DNA from: Phocaeicola faecalis
GTDB lineage: Bacteria > Bacteroidota > Bacteroidia > Bacteroidales > Bacteroidaceae
DNA length: 64,000 bases
Assembly (NCBI RefSeq): GCF_021730445.1
Contig: NZ_JADNRM010000003.1
Span: 190,960-254,959, forward strand
Direction of reading: 5' to 3'
The notes under the pieces were generated by a model. It was given only the letters and a program-made list of their open reading frames with translations, was not told the origin of the DNA and ran no database searches. Within the stretch, counting starts at the first letter, position 1; each line of letters begins with the position of its first letter. Below, in pieces: positions 24,965 through 33,026 of the stretch. The translations under genes were made by a program, and so were the position numbers.

Positions 24965-25357
24965 TCAGCGGTGTATGCAGTATCCTCTCTCCGGCATATA
25001 ATACACCTTGTCGTATGCGATGTGGTCAAGTACGTTTTGCAACCTGTCCAGTTGTTGACTGTCCAACACACGAATAGCGGCAATGGTGATGTTCTGTGAA
25101 GCGATACGGCGGTGTTCGCAATTCCTTTCTGACATATTGCCGTCCCCATCAGCATGAACGCTCTGCAAGTAATCGTTCACGGCTTCGGTCTGTTCTTTAC
25201 TCGGATATGCGGCCGGGTAACGGTCTTGAACATACGCAACCATGTGGCTGACCGCATTTGCCAGCAGTGGTTCACGTTCTTGTAGTTGTTCGATAAGTTC
25301 TTCCTTGTTCATGTTTTCAATTATTTTGTCCCATGTCCCAAGCATATTCTGTAACAT
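24965..25357 (-). CDS. Hypothetical backbone protein
   Basis: 130 aa, not recognised. Helical, acidic N terminus (NKEELIEQLQEREPLL), a His/Asp-containing loop in the middle, and a C-terminal helix QQLDRLQNVLDHIAYDKVYY. Located between VapE and the winged-helix gene, all on the minus strand. Homologues in this position are common in Bacteroides mobilisable elements to my recollection. Confidence 0.5.
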   Translation of the reverse strand: MLQNMLGTWDKIIENMNKEELIEQLQEREPLLANAVSHMVAYVQDRYPAAYPSKEQTEAVNDYLQSVHADGDGNMSERNCEHRRIASQNITIAAIRVLDSQQLDRLQNVLDHIAYDKVYYMPERGYCIHR

Positions 25358-25444
25358 TCTCTTTTCTCTGTTTTTTGTTTTTATTCTTTTTCAAAGGAAA
25401 GAGGGACAAAGGGACATGATATTTTTTTTCCCATATTTTGATAT

Positions 25445-26829
25445 TTAAAATGGTAAATCCGGCTCATTGGGTAATGCAGTATAAACTTCTTCGCTCGGTG
25501 TGCCCACCCTCACCCAAGGATGCTTTGTCCGTCCTGTCTTGTCACAATAGGCAGGATGCAGACCTTTTACTCTCTCCTGCTCACTCCGTTTCCAATTAGG
25601 AATCATGTACATCAAGCGGTTGATATATTGTGAGGTATATTTGGACGGATTACGTCTGACTAAATCATTAGGCATTTCCTCAATAATTTGCCGGGCACAA
25701 ACCATGTTGAGTGAGGTCATTGTTGAGTTTGGCTCTGAATATGCCTCTTTTTGATAAGCCAATCGGGTAGGAATAGCCCAACTTACATACTGTATGGGTA
25801 TCTCACGTTCCAAATACATTTCCAAATCTTCCATGATGGGGTCAACAAGGATACTGGAATGTTGTACCTGTACTTCGTTGGCTTTAATCTCCATGTCTGG
25901 TGACAAGTAGAGTTTCATTCCTTGCCGGTAATAGGCGTATGCTTCTGCCCAAAGTTGAGGAACAGCACGTTGTAAAATATCCAACCATTCAGATACATGA
26001 CCATTGCCTTTGACCGGGATTATCCACCAACGGCGATTCCCATTGTCCCCTTGCAGGAAATTTGTCTCATTGGTCGTAGCCGCAAAGACATTGTGCCGCA
26101 TAAATTCCACTACTTTATGCCCGTATGCAGGACGCATATAGTCGCTGCAACGGCTCAGAAAAGCCTTGGCCGCCTCTGCGTCATTCGCTCGTTTCAAACC
26201 ATTCAACTCGCTGATTTCAATAATCCACCCATTGGTGATGGTTTCTACTTTCTCCTTATCGCCACTGGCGAAAGAGAATGAATCATTGAACCATTTCCCG
26301 CTAATGGCCTTGAAAAAGGAACTTTTCCCGATACCCTGTGAGCCAGGCAAAGTCAGTACGTTGTCAAACTTGCAACCGGGACAGAACACTCTGGCTACAG
26401 CCGCTACGAACCATAGCGTTGTCTGCTCCTTGACAAGCGGCGTGTCCTCTGCTCCCAAATAATCAATGAGGGTTGTGGATATGCGAGGCTGTCCGTCCCA
26501 TGTTTCTTGTGTGATGAATTCCTGCACAGGATTGAAACTTCGTTCGGAAGAAGTGGTCTTCAGTATCTCAAATACCTTATTCTGTGTAAGACGCAACCTA
26601 TATGTCCTTTCCAAATAGTCTTGTATCTTTCCTGCTGATTCCTCATCAATTTTGTTGCCATTGACATACGAGACAAAGGGCAAAAGCATATGTCATCTTG
26701 ACAGAAGGTATCGTACCTTATCTGACTAAGATTCTCATCCAATGTGAAAATAAGTCGGAGGTTTGCGATAGAACGAACTGGATTCCCGTAGCTATCTGTT
26801 GCCAAGTCTTTTTTCCAATTATCATCCAT
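25445..26829 (-). pseudogene. VapE-like (virulence-associated E) ATPase/primase-helicase, split by a frameshift
   Basis: Start ATG 26829 follows the DUF3853 stop by 4 bp and reads MDDNWKKDLATDSYGNPVRS to YDTFCQDD; near 26690 the frame shifts by one base and the remaining 414 codons (from MLLPFVSYVNGNK) are open to 25445. The long part has the VapE SF3-like ATPase: Walker A GSQGIGKSS, then EISELNGLKRANDAEAAKAFLSR and ATTNETNFLQGDNGNRRWW. Family proteins support replication of mobile elements. It may be an inactivated gene, or the C-terminal part may be translated from the internal ATG 26689. Confidence 0.75.
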
Positions 26830-26833
26830 ACCA

Positions 26834-27151
26834 TCATTCTTTAATGTGGATTCCACCTGATTCCTTTGCCAAAGACAGCGCAAGGTCTGCGTCCACCACA
26901 ATCTTTCGCCCTATCTGTGTGATAGCCTTGTCTATGATACCGCTCTTCTTAATACGGTTGGCCGTAGGTACACTGCACCCGAACACGCGGGCGATACCCT
27001 CTATACCATAGTAATTACCTTTGGGTGCCACTTGGGAAGTGACCACTTCTGTACTCTCCATACTTTTGGTGATGAGAAAGCAAAGCTCCTCACCCGTCAT
27101 CATGGCGATGGGCTTTTGAAGTAGTTGGGTAAAATTAAGTTTTTCTTCCAT
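26834..27151 (-). CDS. DUF3853-family DNA-binding protein
   Basis: 105 aa. Helix-turn-helix of the excisionase/MerR-like kind in the second half: YYGIEGIARVFGCSVPTANRIKKSGIIDKAITQIGRKIVVDADLALSLA. DUF3853 genes are regular members of Bacteroides mobilisable elements, next to VapE. Probably a regulator or excision factor. A perfect palindrome and a -7 box lie upstream (27200-27226). Confidence 0.8.
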   Translation of the reverse strand: MEEKLNFTQLLQKPIAMMTGEELCFLITKSMESTEVVTSQVAPKGNYYGIEGIARVFGCSVPTANRIKKSGIIDKAITQIGRKIVVDADLALSLAKESGGIHIKE

Positions 27152-27199
27152 ACCTTTACTTGTTTGGTTATTAAATACTTTAAGCCTCGGTGCAACTCT

Positions 27200-27226
27200 G
27201 TGAAACCGATTTCACAAGCAAAGGTA
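27200..27226 (-). promoter_or_regulatory. Promoter and palindromic operator before the DUF3853 gene
   Basis: TGTGAAA-CCGA-TTTCACA (27200-27217), 7-bp arms, abuts the -7 box (CAAAGGTA on the plus strand, 27219-27226; TACCTTTG on the minus strand). A site at the transcription start suggests repression. Confidence 0.6.
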
Positions 27227-27328
27227 GTGTATGAAGTTCTGTGTGTTGGTCGGTTTATTTATACCTTAATTTAACCGACCATATTACAACAGTTGTTCGC
27301 AGAAAAAACGGATAGCTGGATTTCCCGA

Positions 27329-28579
27329 CTACCCGTTATTGATAAAATAATCCGTCCATCGGTCTATTATTCGTTTCGCCTTAGTGTAACTGCTTCCCCT
27401 TTGGCGCGAGTTTAATGACATATCCTTGATTTCACCATACCGCTTCTGTGGTATGTCGTGTCCGTAATGCCGTTGTGAGAACTGTTCTATGGCACGATGG
27501 AACGTCATGTATCTTGTAGATGCTTTCATCCTGCCTGCCTTTACCAAAGATTTCAACAGGTAGGCAAGGCTTATGTCTTCTGTGTTCTCTTCAATAAACA
27601 AGCGGATGCCTTGCGTGATGCGTTCCTTGTCGCCCACAAGAATATCATCCAATGATTGTATCATCTTTCTATTCCCCCGTTTGCCTTTTACTTTCCGCAA
27701 GACAAACATCACTTCTTTCCAAATCTCTGGATTACAGCCTTCTGCCGTATCTTCCCATCCGGCTTTATTTTCTGTCCCTATTTCGATACTTTGAGTTACA
27801 AGAGTTGCAACACATGATTTTATTAGGACCATGTCGCCATGATTAACTTCTTCGCTACTCAATAGACGGTCAAGTAACTTAGCCATACGTGAAAGACCAT
27901 GGTCAAATATCACGAAATAGTACATGCAATAAGCCAATGCCTCCTTTTTCTCTATCACATAATCATACAGGTTAGCCATAAATTCACCAACAAACACGGC
28001 ATGGGACAGGAAAATGATTTGGGAAATGTACATCAGGAACTGGTATACCATCTTTCTTTCCAACTTGCTCAACAGATAGCATCCTTTGCTGTTTTTCATA
28101 AGTGCATCCAACTGCCCAGTCAAATAGACTCTTGTTTCCTGTGGCAGATGATTCCAAATTTCAATCGGTGTTTCGGAACGAACCATCAATAAATCCGATT
28201 TCGCGGATGCAAGTAACTCTACTGCGCCTGTTTTTATATTGATACCTATCCACAGTCGTTTGTTAGTGATACATTGTGCTATAATGTCTGTGTATTTGCC
28301 AGCCCATTGTTGATTGACCATGTTCTGTACATCTTTACCATTTATGAAATCAGAGAGCCAGTTATACAGCATCAAGGCTTCAGGTGGTGTACAATTCCGC
28401 ATCATCTGGTACATATCCATCAAAACGGATAAGTTCCCTTTGCTTACATCTTCCATACGTTTACAAAAATAGACATACAACTCTTCATTGGCTGATTTCC
28501 AAGCACGAATAGCCATATCAGCGCAATCCTTTTTTTGCAAATAGTCTTTTATTTTCTCTATGAAATTTATCATATTCAA
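27329..28579 (-). CDS. Hypothetical protein downstream of the element integrase
   Basis: 416 aa, not recognised with certainty (possibly DUF6043). Helical, with no membrane segment or catalytic motif that I can see; the last 60 residues are basic (RQRGSSYTKAKRIIDRW). It starts 7 bp after the integrase stop, so the two are co-transcribed; homologues occupy this slot in related elements, which suggests a role in integration or excision. Confidence 0.6.
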   Translation of the reverse strand: MNMINFIEKIKDYLQKKDCADMAIRAWKSANEELYVYFCKRMEDVSKGNLSVLMDMYQMMRNCTPPEALMLYNWLSDFINGKDVQNMVNQQWAGKYTDIIAQCITNKRLWIGINIKTGAVELLASAKSDLLMVRSETPIEIWNHLPQETRVYLTGQLDALMKNSKGCYLLSKLERKMVYQFLMYISQIIFLSHAVFVGEFMANLYDYVIEKKEALAYCMYYFVIFDHGLSRMAKLLDRLLSSEEVNHGDMVLIKSCVATLVTQSIEIGTENKAGWEDTAEGCNPEIWKEVMFVLRKVKGKRGNRKMIQSLDDILVGDKERITQGIRLFIEENTEDISLAYLLKSLVKAGRMKASTRYMTFHRAIEQFSQRHYGHDIPQKRYGEIKDMSLNSRQRGSSYTKAKRIIDRWTDYFINNG

Positions 28580-28586
28580 GGTCGTG

Positions 28587-30089
28587 TTATGTTCGTGTAA
28601 ACAACTTGGTTAATTCCTCAGTGGACATATTCGTCAGTTTCTCCAATAACAAATCTCTTTCAGAGGTCTTTGTCAAATTCAGCAGTTTCGAGTTATTCTC
28701 CATTTGGATTTCAAGAGGGTAATGCTCAATATAGATTTGAGTAATGGCATGATCAGAAGTTGAATGTCCCATGCTTTCAGAGATATAATCCATATCTACT
28801 CCGGCATTATGCAGATTAGTAGCAAACGAGTGTCGGCACCATGTGCCGGACGGACAGATGGACTTATCCCAGTGCAGTACTTCATGGCATATTTTGATGA
28901 TGCGGTCTTTTACATTTGAGTTTTCCTGCATAGTATATTTGCGGCGTAACGCTTCTGTTTCCGCACCTTTTAATATGTTGGGGAATACCATACCGCCACG
29001 AGTCGGAGGAGCTGCCACTTCATCTAAAACATATTGTAAAGGAGGGGTGATGGGAACTATTACCTCAGAACCGTCAGCACTTCTTCGGGAAGTTTTCTTT
29101 CGATTGAAGCGGAAGGCCTTACCATCTGTCTGATAATAATAACTATTATAGATCAAGCGGCCAGCATCAGCCATATTGAAACCGTTGCAAAGGTATTGGG
29201 CAAGAAATAATCCCAATGAATAATGCGCACGTTGCACATATTCTTCCGACCAATGTTCGGGATATTTCTTTGAGACAAAAAGATTGTAAAGTTCCGTCAT
29301 TTGACTGACATTCAGGAAACTCTGTTTGCGCTTCGCACTCTTGGGAATACTCACAAGCCCTTTCTCTTTCTTGTTAGAGAAAGGATAAGGGACATCTTTG
29401 AGGTAGCCTTCATGCACACACCTATTCCATACTGCACGGCAACAGCGCAAATAGATACCAGCCGTAGTATCGCTGATTTTACCTACAATTGCGCCATTCT
29501 CATCTTTTACTCCATTGTGCATCCCCTCTTTCCATTTCTGAATTTCTGCGGCACTGATACAAAATCCTTTGATTGCATTTGTCCCAAGTATCTTCTTGAA
29601 TGATTTGAGCGCACATTCGTAGCTTTCAGCCGTGGTAAAACGTGCTCCGCCATCATCAGTTTTGAAACCTTTGATGACTTGTTCCCATATACTGATAAAC
29701 GATTGTGACTTGGTTATTTCCTTTTCAGATAGTGCCACATCCTCACCCATAATACGTTGGCGCACCATCTCAAATGTTAGGATACCTCCTTTGTTCAGGT
29801 TACTCAAAACTTCTTTGTATTTGGGAACAAAGGTGTCTTTCCATTCTTTTTGAAGTTTGTAGTTCTCACTCTTGCATTTAGTCGCATTGCAGATGTCTGA
29901 GAACTTTTTCTCAGTAAAAGAACTTCCGGCAGTAAGATAAAAAAACTTGCGGTCTATCGTGAAACGGAGAGATAATGGAAACTCATACGCATTCTTTCTG
30001 CGAGTACGTGAGTCCAATACGATAGAAACAGAGCAATTCCGCTCTTTGAAAAGAGGCAGGGACTTTGTCAATTTTTCCATTGCATTCAT
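28587..30089 (-). CDS. Tyrosine integrase of element A
   Basis: 500 aa. N-terminal arm-binding region, a SAM-like core-binding domain, and a C-terminal catalytic domain with K (FNRKKTSRRS), the box C-R-H-S-F-A-T, the second His in SMGHSTSDH and nucleophile Tyr in TQIYIEHY. The first Arg is replaced (CNGFNMADA instead of G-L-R), as in CTnDOT-like Bacteroides integrases. Located 600 bp from the right att copy, facing inward. A long structured leader precedes it. Confidence 0.9.
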   Translation of the reverse strand: MNAMEKLTKSLPLFKERNCSVSIVLDSRTRRKNAYEFPLSLRFTIDRKFFYLTAGSSFTEKKFSDICNATKCKSENYKLQKEWKDTFVPKYKEVLSNLNKGGILTFEMVRQRIMGEDVALSEKEITKSQSFISIWEQVIKGFKTDDGGARFTTAESYECALKSFKKILGTNAIKGFCISAAEIQKWKEGMHNGVKDENGAIVGKISDTTAGIYLRCCRAVWNRCVHEGYLKDVPYPFSNKKEKGLVSIPKSAKRKQSFLNVSQMTELYNLFVSKKYPEHWSEEYVQRAHYSLGLFLAQYLCNGFNMADAGRLIYNSYYYQTDGKAFRFNRKKTSRRSADGSEVIVPITPPLQYVLDEVAAPPTRGGMVFPNILKGAETEALRRKYTMQENSNVKDRIIKICHEVLHWDKSICPSGTWCRHSFATNLHNAGVDMDYISESMGHSTSDHAITQIYIEHYPLEIQMENNSKLLNLTKTSERDLLLEKLTNMSTEELTKLFTRT

Positions 30090-30461
30090 TGTTTATGTTC
30101 AACATAACCTCTGAATACAGCCGCTTTGCAATGTGAGGCGTACATATACAAAACGCTGCATATAACTACTGAGTCCCTATCCTTTGACGGATAAAAACAT
30201 TGTCGTTATATGCAGCGGTGCAATCTCGTTGTCTTCTGTCGCTGACTGGTAACCGGGCTTATGCTAATCGGTCTCAACCCCTGAAGCAACTCTCGCGTTT
30301 CGTTTGTCGTAGAGTACCCTCCGACTGGTACTCCCTCTACGCTTCGATTCATCGGAATAGAATGACCCTCCCACGATAGTTAGGCAAACTCACTTTTCCC
30401 TTTTGAGAAAGAGCACCTTTAGGTCATGGCTTACCATAAATGCATTGCACTTGCAAAGTTA
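30090..30461 (-). promoter_or_regulatory. Structured leader and promoter of the integrase gene
   Basis: -7 box (minus TAACTTTG; plus CAAAGTTA at 30454-30461) gives a leader of about 360 nt without an ORF. It contains a perfect 13-bp inverted repeat (CGCTGCATATAAC 30154-30166 with GTTATATGCAGCG 30205-30217) next to the start codon, and a second hairpin around 30319-30350 (GAGTACC / GGGTACTC on the minus strand). The near-start hairpin could occlude translation or act as an attenuator. Confidence 0.5.
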
Positions 30462-30651
30462 CAACATTATTCTGTAAATCAATATATAAATGGAATATAT
30501 TTGAGTTTATTTGACTGTAAGGTGTAGCCGCACCAACACAATCTCTCAGCAAAGATGTTACAGGATAGCATGGAGTTTCATAGAAGCCCTATGCGTAAAC
30601 ACAACCAACTCAAACCGTTTGTTTACGCATTGTTTACGCAGACAAAGAAAA

Positions 30652-30679
30652 AAGCACCTACGATTTCTCGTAAGTGCTT
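30652..30679. terminator. Terminator hairpin at the element end (copy 1)
   Basis: AAGCACcTACGA / TCGTAaGTGCTT, 12 pairs with one mismatch, flanked by an A run and TTTT. Equivalent to 32723-32750. Confidence 0.65.
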
Positions 30680-30689
30680 GACTTTTAAA

Positions 30690-30729
30690 GTGGACCAGCT
30701 TGGGCTTGAACCAATGACCTCCAGAACGT
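30690..30729 (-). repeat. att repeat 2, degenerate
   Basis: Begins GTGGACCAGC like the other copies but differs at several positions in the T-arm and anticodon-stem part; probably an old junction no longer usable, or derived from an element that used another tRNA. Confidence 0.7.
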
Positions 30730-30851
30730 GATTCGCAAATATTTGATTTTCAAGCCTAAAGGTAGTATTTCTTTTTCAAATAACCTCTTTTGTTTCCTTC
30801 TATTTTCTTAAGATGTGTGCAATTAGATTTGCACGGTACATGTATATTGGA

Positions 30852-31967
30852 TTATTTTATCTCTCTTGATATTGAACTCTTAATAGAATACAAATTAATA
30901 TCATGTTGATAAAATCCTAAAACAATAGCTTCATTGATATTATGTTGATGAGCAAATTGTTTTATTTTCATTTGCATCGCATGCGGAGAAATCATAGAAT
31001 GTTGTTTTAAGAATGTGTTCCATAAGTCTTTGGTAATCAAAGAATACTTAGCGAATTTATTAGCATCTTCCTCACATTTATTTATTTCAGCTCCTTCTAT
31101 AGAAATGTATTTTTGTTCTCTATTGTTGAAAAGGTGCATATAAACATGATATATCTCATGTAATAAAGCAAAGGCATAATTGTCAATCCTGTTTAATCGC
31201 AATGTTAATACAATCGTTGGATTTTCTCCTTTCCAAAAAGAGAATCCATCAATGGGAGTCTTGTCAAATTTGGGCACTATGATAAATTTGATTCCATATC
31301 GTAATAGAATTTCTTTTGTTATATCTATAGTATTTTTATTTATCAGAAATAAATGATTTAACTCATCAACAAGATTATTTAAACCGTCTTTATCAAACTT
31401 CGTATCACATTGAATTTTTGAACTTTCATAGAAAGCAAAGTGTTTCCATGAAAAAATATTTATAGGGTCACTTTTCAACCGCTCAGATTTCTTAAAATAA
31501 GAAACTTCTTTTTCCTGAGAGTATGATGTTACTAATTCTTCAACAGAGGCTACACCAAAAATTGAGTATATAGTTTTTATATTCTCTGATATTTTGCTCC
31601 CTATAATATTAAATTTCTCAAAACATTTGATAGAACAATATTGAGAAATGATTTTCCAAATCTCAATATTTTTTTTCCGCTCTATTATTTTTATATTGAT
31701 ATTTGCTTTGTCTATATCATATTGATTTTGTAATGATAACCAATAAGAAGCATCTATTCCTAAAATTTCCTGTAACAAAACAGCAACTTCAGGAGTTATA
31801 GCACGACGTCCCTTTATTATATCATTGAGTACGGAAGTAGGCATGCCCATAAATGAAGCTAATTCTTTTTGCTTCATCTCTCTTGCATCTAATTCGTCTT
31901 TAATGACTTCTCCCGGATGAATTGCTATACAAGGTACACAATCGTTTAATTTAAATTTAGTCGCCAT
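30852..31967 (-). CDS. higA: HigA-type antitoxin fused to an ImmA/IrrE metallopeptidase-like domain
   Basis: 371 aa. N-terminal XRE/HigA domain (IHPGEVIKDELDAREMKQ, KELASFMGMPTSVLNDIIKGRRAITPEVAVLLQEILG, about 15-85). C-terminal ImmA/IrrE domain with H-E-I-Y-H (AFALLHEIYHVYMH) near residue 265. This is the long form of HigA. The start overlaps the end of the toxin gene by 11 bp, toxin first, as in HigBA operons. It should neutralise the toxin and repress the shared promoter. Confidence 0.85.
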   Translation of the reverse strand: MATKFKLNDCVPCIAIHPGEVIKDELDAREMKQKELASFMGMPTSVLNDIIKGRRAITPEVAVLLQEILGIDASYWLSLQNQYDIDKANINIKIIERKKNIEIWKIISQYCSIKCFEKFNIIGSKISENIKTIYSIFGVASVEELVTSYSQEKEVSYFKKSERLKSDPINIFSWKHFAFYESSKIQCDTKFDKDGLNNLVDELNHLFLINKNTIDITKEILLRYGIKFIIVPKFDKTPIDGFSFWKGENPTIVLTLRLNRIDNYAFALLHEIYHVYMHLFNNREQKYISIEGAEINKCEEDANKFAKYSLITKDLWNTFLKQHSMISPHAMQMKIKQFAHQHNINEAIVLGFYQHDINLYSIKSSISREIK

Positions 31968-32280
31968 AATGGTTGGATATTTCTATTAATTCTATTTCTG
32001 TAATTATCAATGAGCCGTCTATGGTAGAGCTTTTAAATATTAGCCTCCAGCGTCCAGTACATCTGACCGATTCAAAGTTCTTTAAATCTCCTTTTAACCG
32101 TTCATAATGCAAACTTCCAATTCTGAATAAATCTTCTATTCGCTTGGCTGTCCTTAAATGATTATATGCTTTTATATAACCTTTAACAACATCCTTAGGA
32201 AGTCTTTTGTATCTTTTGTCATTGGTGCAACCCACTTCCAATAACTCTATTAATGCTTCATCTTCTGTATAGATATTCAT
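31957..32280 (-). CDS. higB: HigB-type toxin (RelE/ParE fold)
   Basis: 107 aa. RYKRLPKDVVKGYIKAYNHLRTAKRIEDLFRIGSLHYERLKGDLKNFESVRCTGRWRLIF is the HigB pattern (helices, then RLKGD...SVR...RWRLIF). Expected to cleave translated mRNA at the ribosome. First gene of the pair; a -7 box and palindromes lie directly upstream. Confidence 0.85.
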   Translation of the reverse strand: MNIYTEDEALIELLEVGCTNDKRYKRLPKDVVKGYIKAYNHLRTAKRIEDLFRIGSLHYERLKGDLKNFESVRCTGRWRLIFKSSTIDGSLIITEIELIEISNHYGD

Positions 32281-32300
32281 GTAATTTCATTATCTTTCTG

Positions 32301-32365
32301 CAAAGATAAGAATTTTATTCTTTATGATAACAAAATTCATTATAAAAATTATCAAATCTGATAAT
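32301..32365 (-). promoter_or_regulatory. Promoter and operators of higBA
   Basis: -7 box TATCTTTG on the minus strand (plus CAAAGATA, 32301-32308). Upstream is the palindrome ATTATCA-AATC-TGATAAT (32348-32365) and a similar, weaker repeat around 32322-32346, likely HigA sites. Confidence 0.6.
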
Positions 32366-32584
32366 CATACAATATTATATAACACATTAAGTAAACAATA
32401 GAAAAAACATATTGTTTACTTATAAGCACTTTTTCAACTCATTAATGCACTAATAATTGAGAGGAAGAATCTGTTTCTTTTAGCAAAAATGCAGTATTAT
32501 ACCATATAATCTAACGTGAGTTCGATATAAATCAAAACAAATTTAGCTGCCTGTCATTGATGAAACTTACATCAATGACAGGCA
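32366..32584. other. Intergenic AT-rich stretch
   Basis: Contains a hairpin GCCTGTCATTGATG / CATCAATGACAGGC (about 32550-32584) that may terminate transcription; no gene seen. Confidence 0.45.
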
Positions 32585-32722
32585 ACTGTAAGGTGTAGCC
32601 GCACCAATACAATCTCTCAGCAAAGATGCTACAGGATAGCACGGAGTTTCACAGAAGTTCTATGCGTAAACACTACCAACTCAAACAGTTTGTTTACGCA
32701 TTGTTTACGCAGACAAAGAAAA

Positions 32723-32750
32723 AAGCACCTACGATTTCTCGTAAGTGCTT
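32723..32750. terminator. Terminator hairpin at the element end (copy 2)
   Basis: Same 12-bp stem as at 30652-30679; lies 10 bp beyond an intact tRNA 3' part, so it would end tRNA transcripts if this junction were the active one. Confidence 0.65.
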
Positions 32751-32760
32751 GATTGTTAAA

Positions 32761-32803
32761 GTGGACCAGCCTGGGCTTGAACCAGGGACCTCCAGATTAT
32801 GAG
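32761..32803 (-). repeat. att repeat 3
   Basis: 43 bp identical to the 3' part of the intact tRNA-Met (45274-45316). Left border of island C and right border of A/B. Confidence 0.92.
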
Positions 32804-32869
32804 GCTCTAAATTTCATCCTATTAAATTGCAATATGTCAACGTATTAATAATCTCATTGGAAGTTTATC

Positions 32870-32888
32870 AGTCAACAATTAGTCAACA
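32870..32888 (+). promoter_or_regulatory. Left arm-type integrase sites of island C
   Basis: AGTCAACA at 32870-32877 and 32881-32888. Confidence 0.6.
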
Positions 32889-33026
32889 GCTAAACCTACG
32901 GTACAAAGTTAAATATTAGTTTTCTATATTCCAAAGAATTGGGTTGTTAGTATGTAACATTCGTAGTGCTTATATAAAAAAGAAAACAGCATAAGAGTTT
33001 CCTCAAATGCTGCTTCCTTTAGATTG

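Larger units (their letters stand above)
13781..30732. mobile_element. Integrative mobilisable element A with retron/DprA cargo
   Basis: About 17 kb between att copies 13781 and 30690. The backbone (integrase 28587-30089, unknown 27329, DUF3853, split VapE, two small genes, MobC, relaxase) is the NBU/Tn4555-like arrangement of Bacteroides mobilisable elements. There are no conjugation tra genes, so it needs a helper. Cargo lies at the far left: HEPN-like/XRE, WYL-HAD-PRTase-DprA, retron and its neighbour. Paired GTTTACGCA sites lie just inside both ends. Confidence 0.8.
30514..30732. repeat. Direct repeat copy 1: element right end with degenerate att
   Basis: About 216 bp matching 32585-32803 at over 90 percent up to the att part. 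Order: ACTGTAAGGTGTAGCCGCAC, TGCGTAAAC (30592), two GTTTACGCA (30621-30640), hairpin terminator (30652-30679), then a tRNA 3'-part copy from 30690 that has diverged (ccaatgacctccagaacgtg). Confidence 0.85.
30733..32803. mobile_element. HigBA cassette B between duplicated element ends
   Basis: About 2.07 kb holding only a HigB-HigA pair, bordered on both sides by the same 216-bp end sequence (terminator, integrase arm sites, att). No integrase of its own. It could be a minimal satellite moved by the element A integrase or a remnant of a larger deleted element. Confidence 0.6.
32585..32803. repeat. Direct repeat copy 2: element right end with intact att
   Basis: Same order as copy 1: TGCGTAAAC (32663-32671), GTTTACGCA twice (32692-32700, 32703-32711), terminator (32723-32750), att (32761-32803). 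The att part is identical to the living tRNA. Confidence 0.85.

Noticed and set aside
13781..30732. Element A as a full conjugative transposon
   Set aside because: Only MobC, relaxase and a coiled-coil partner are present; no tra genes or coupling protein are seen.
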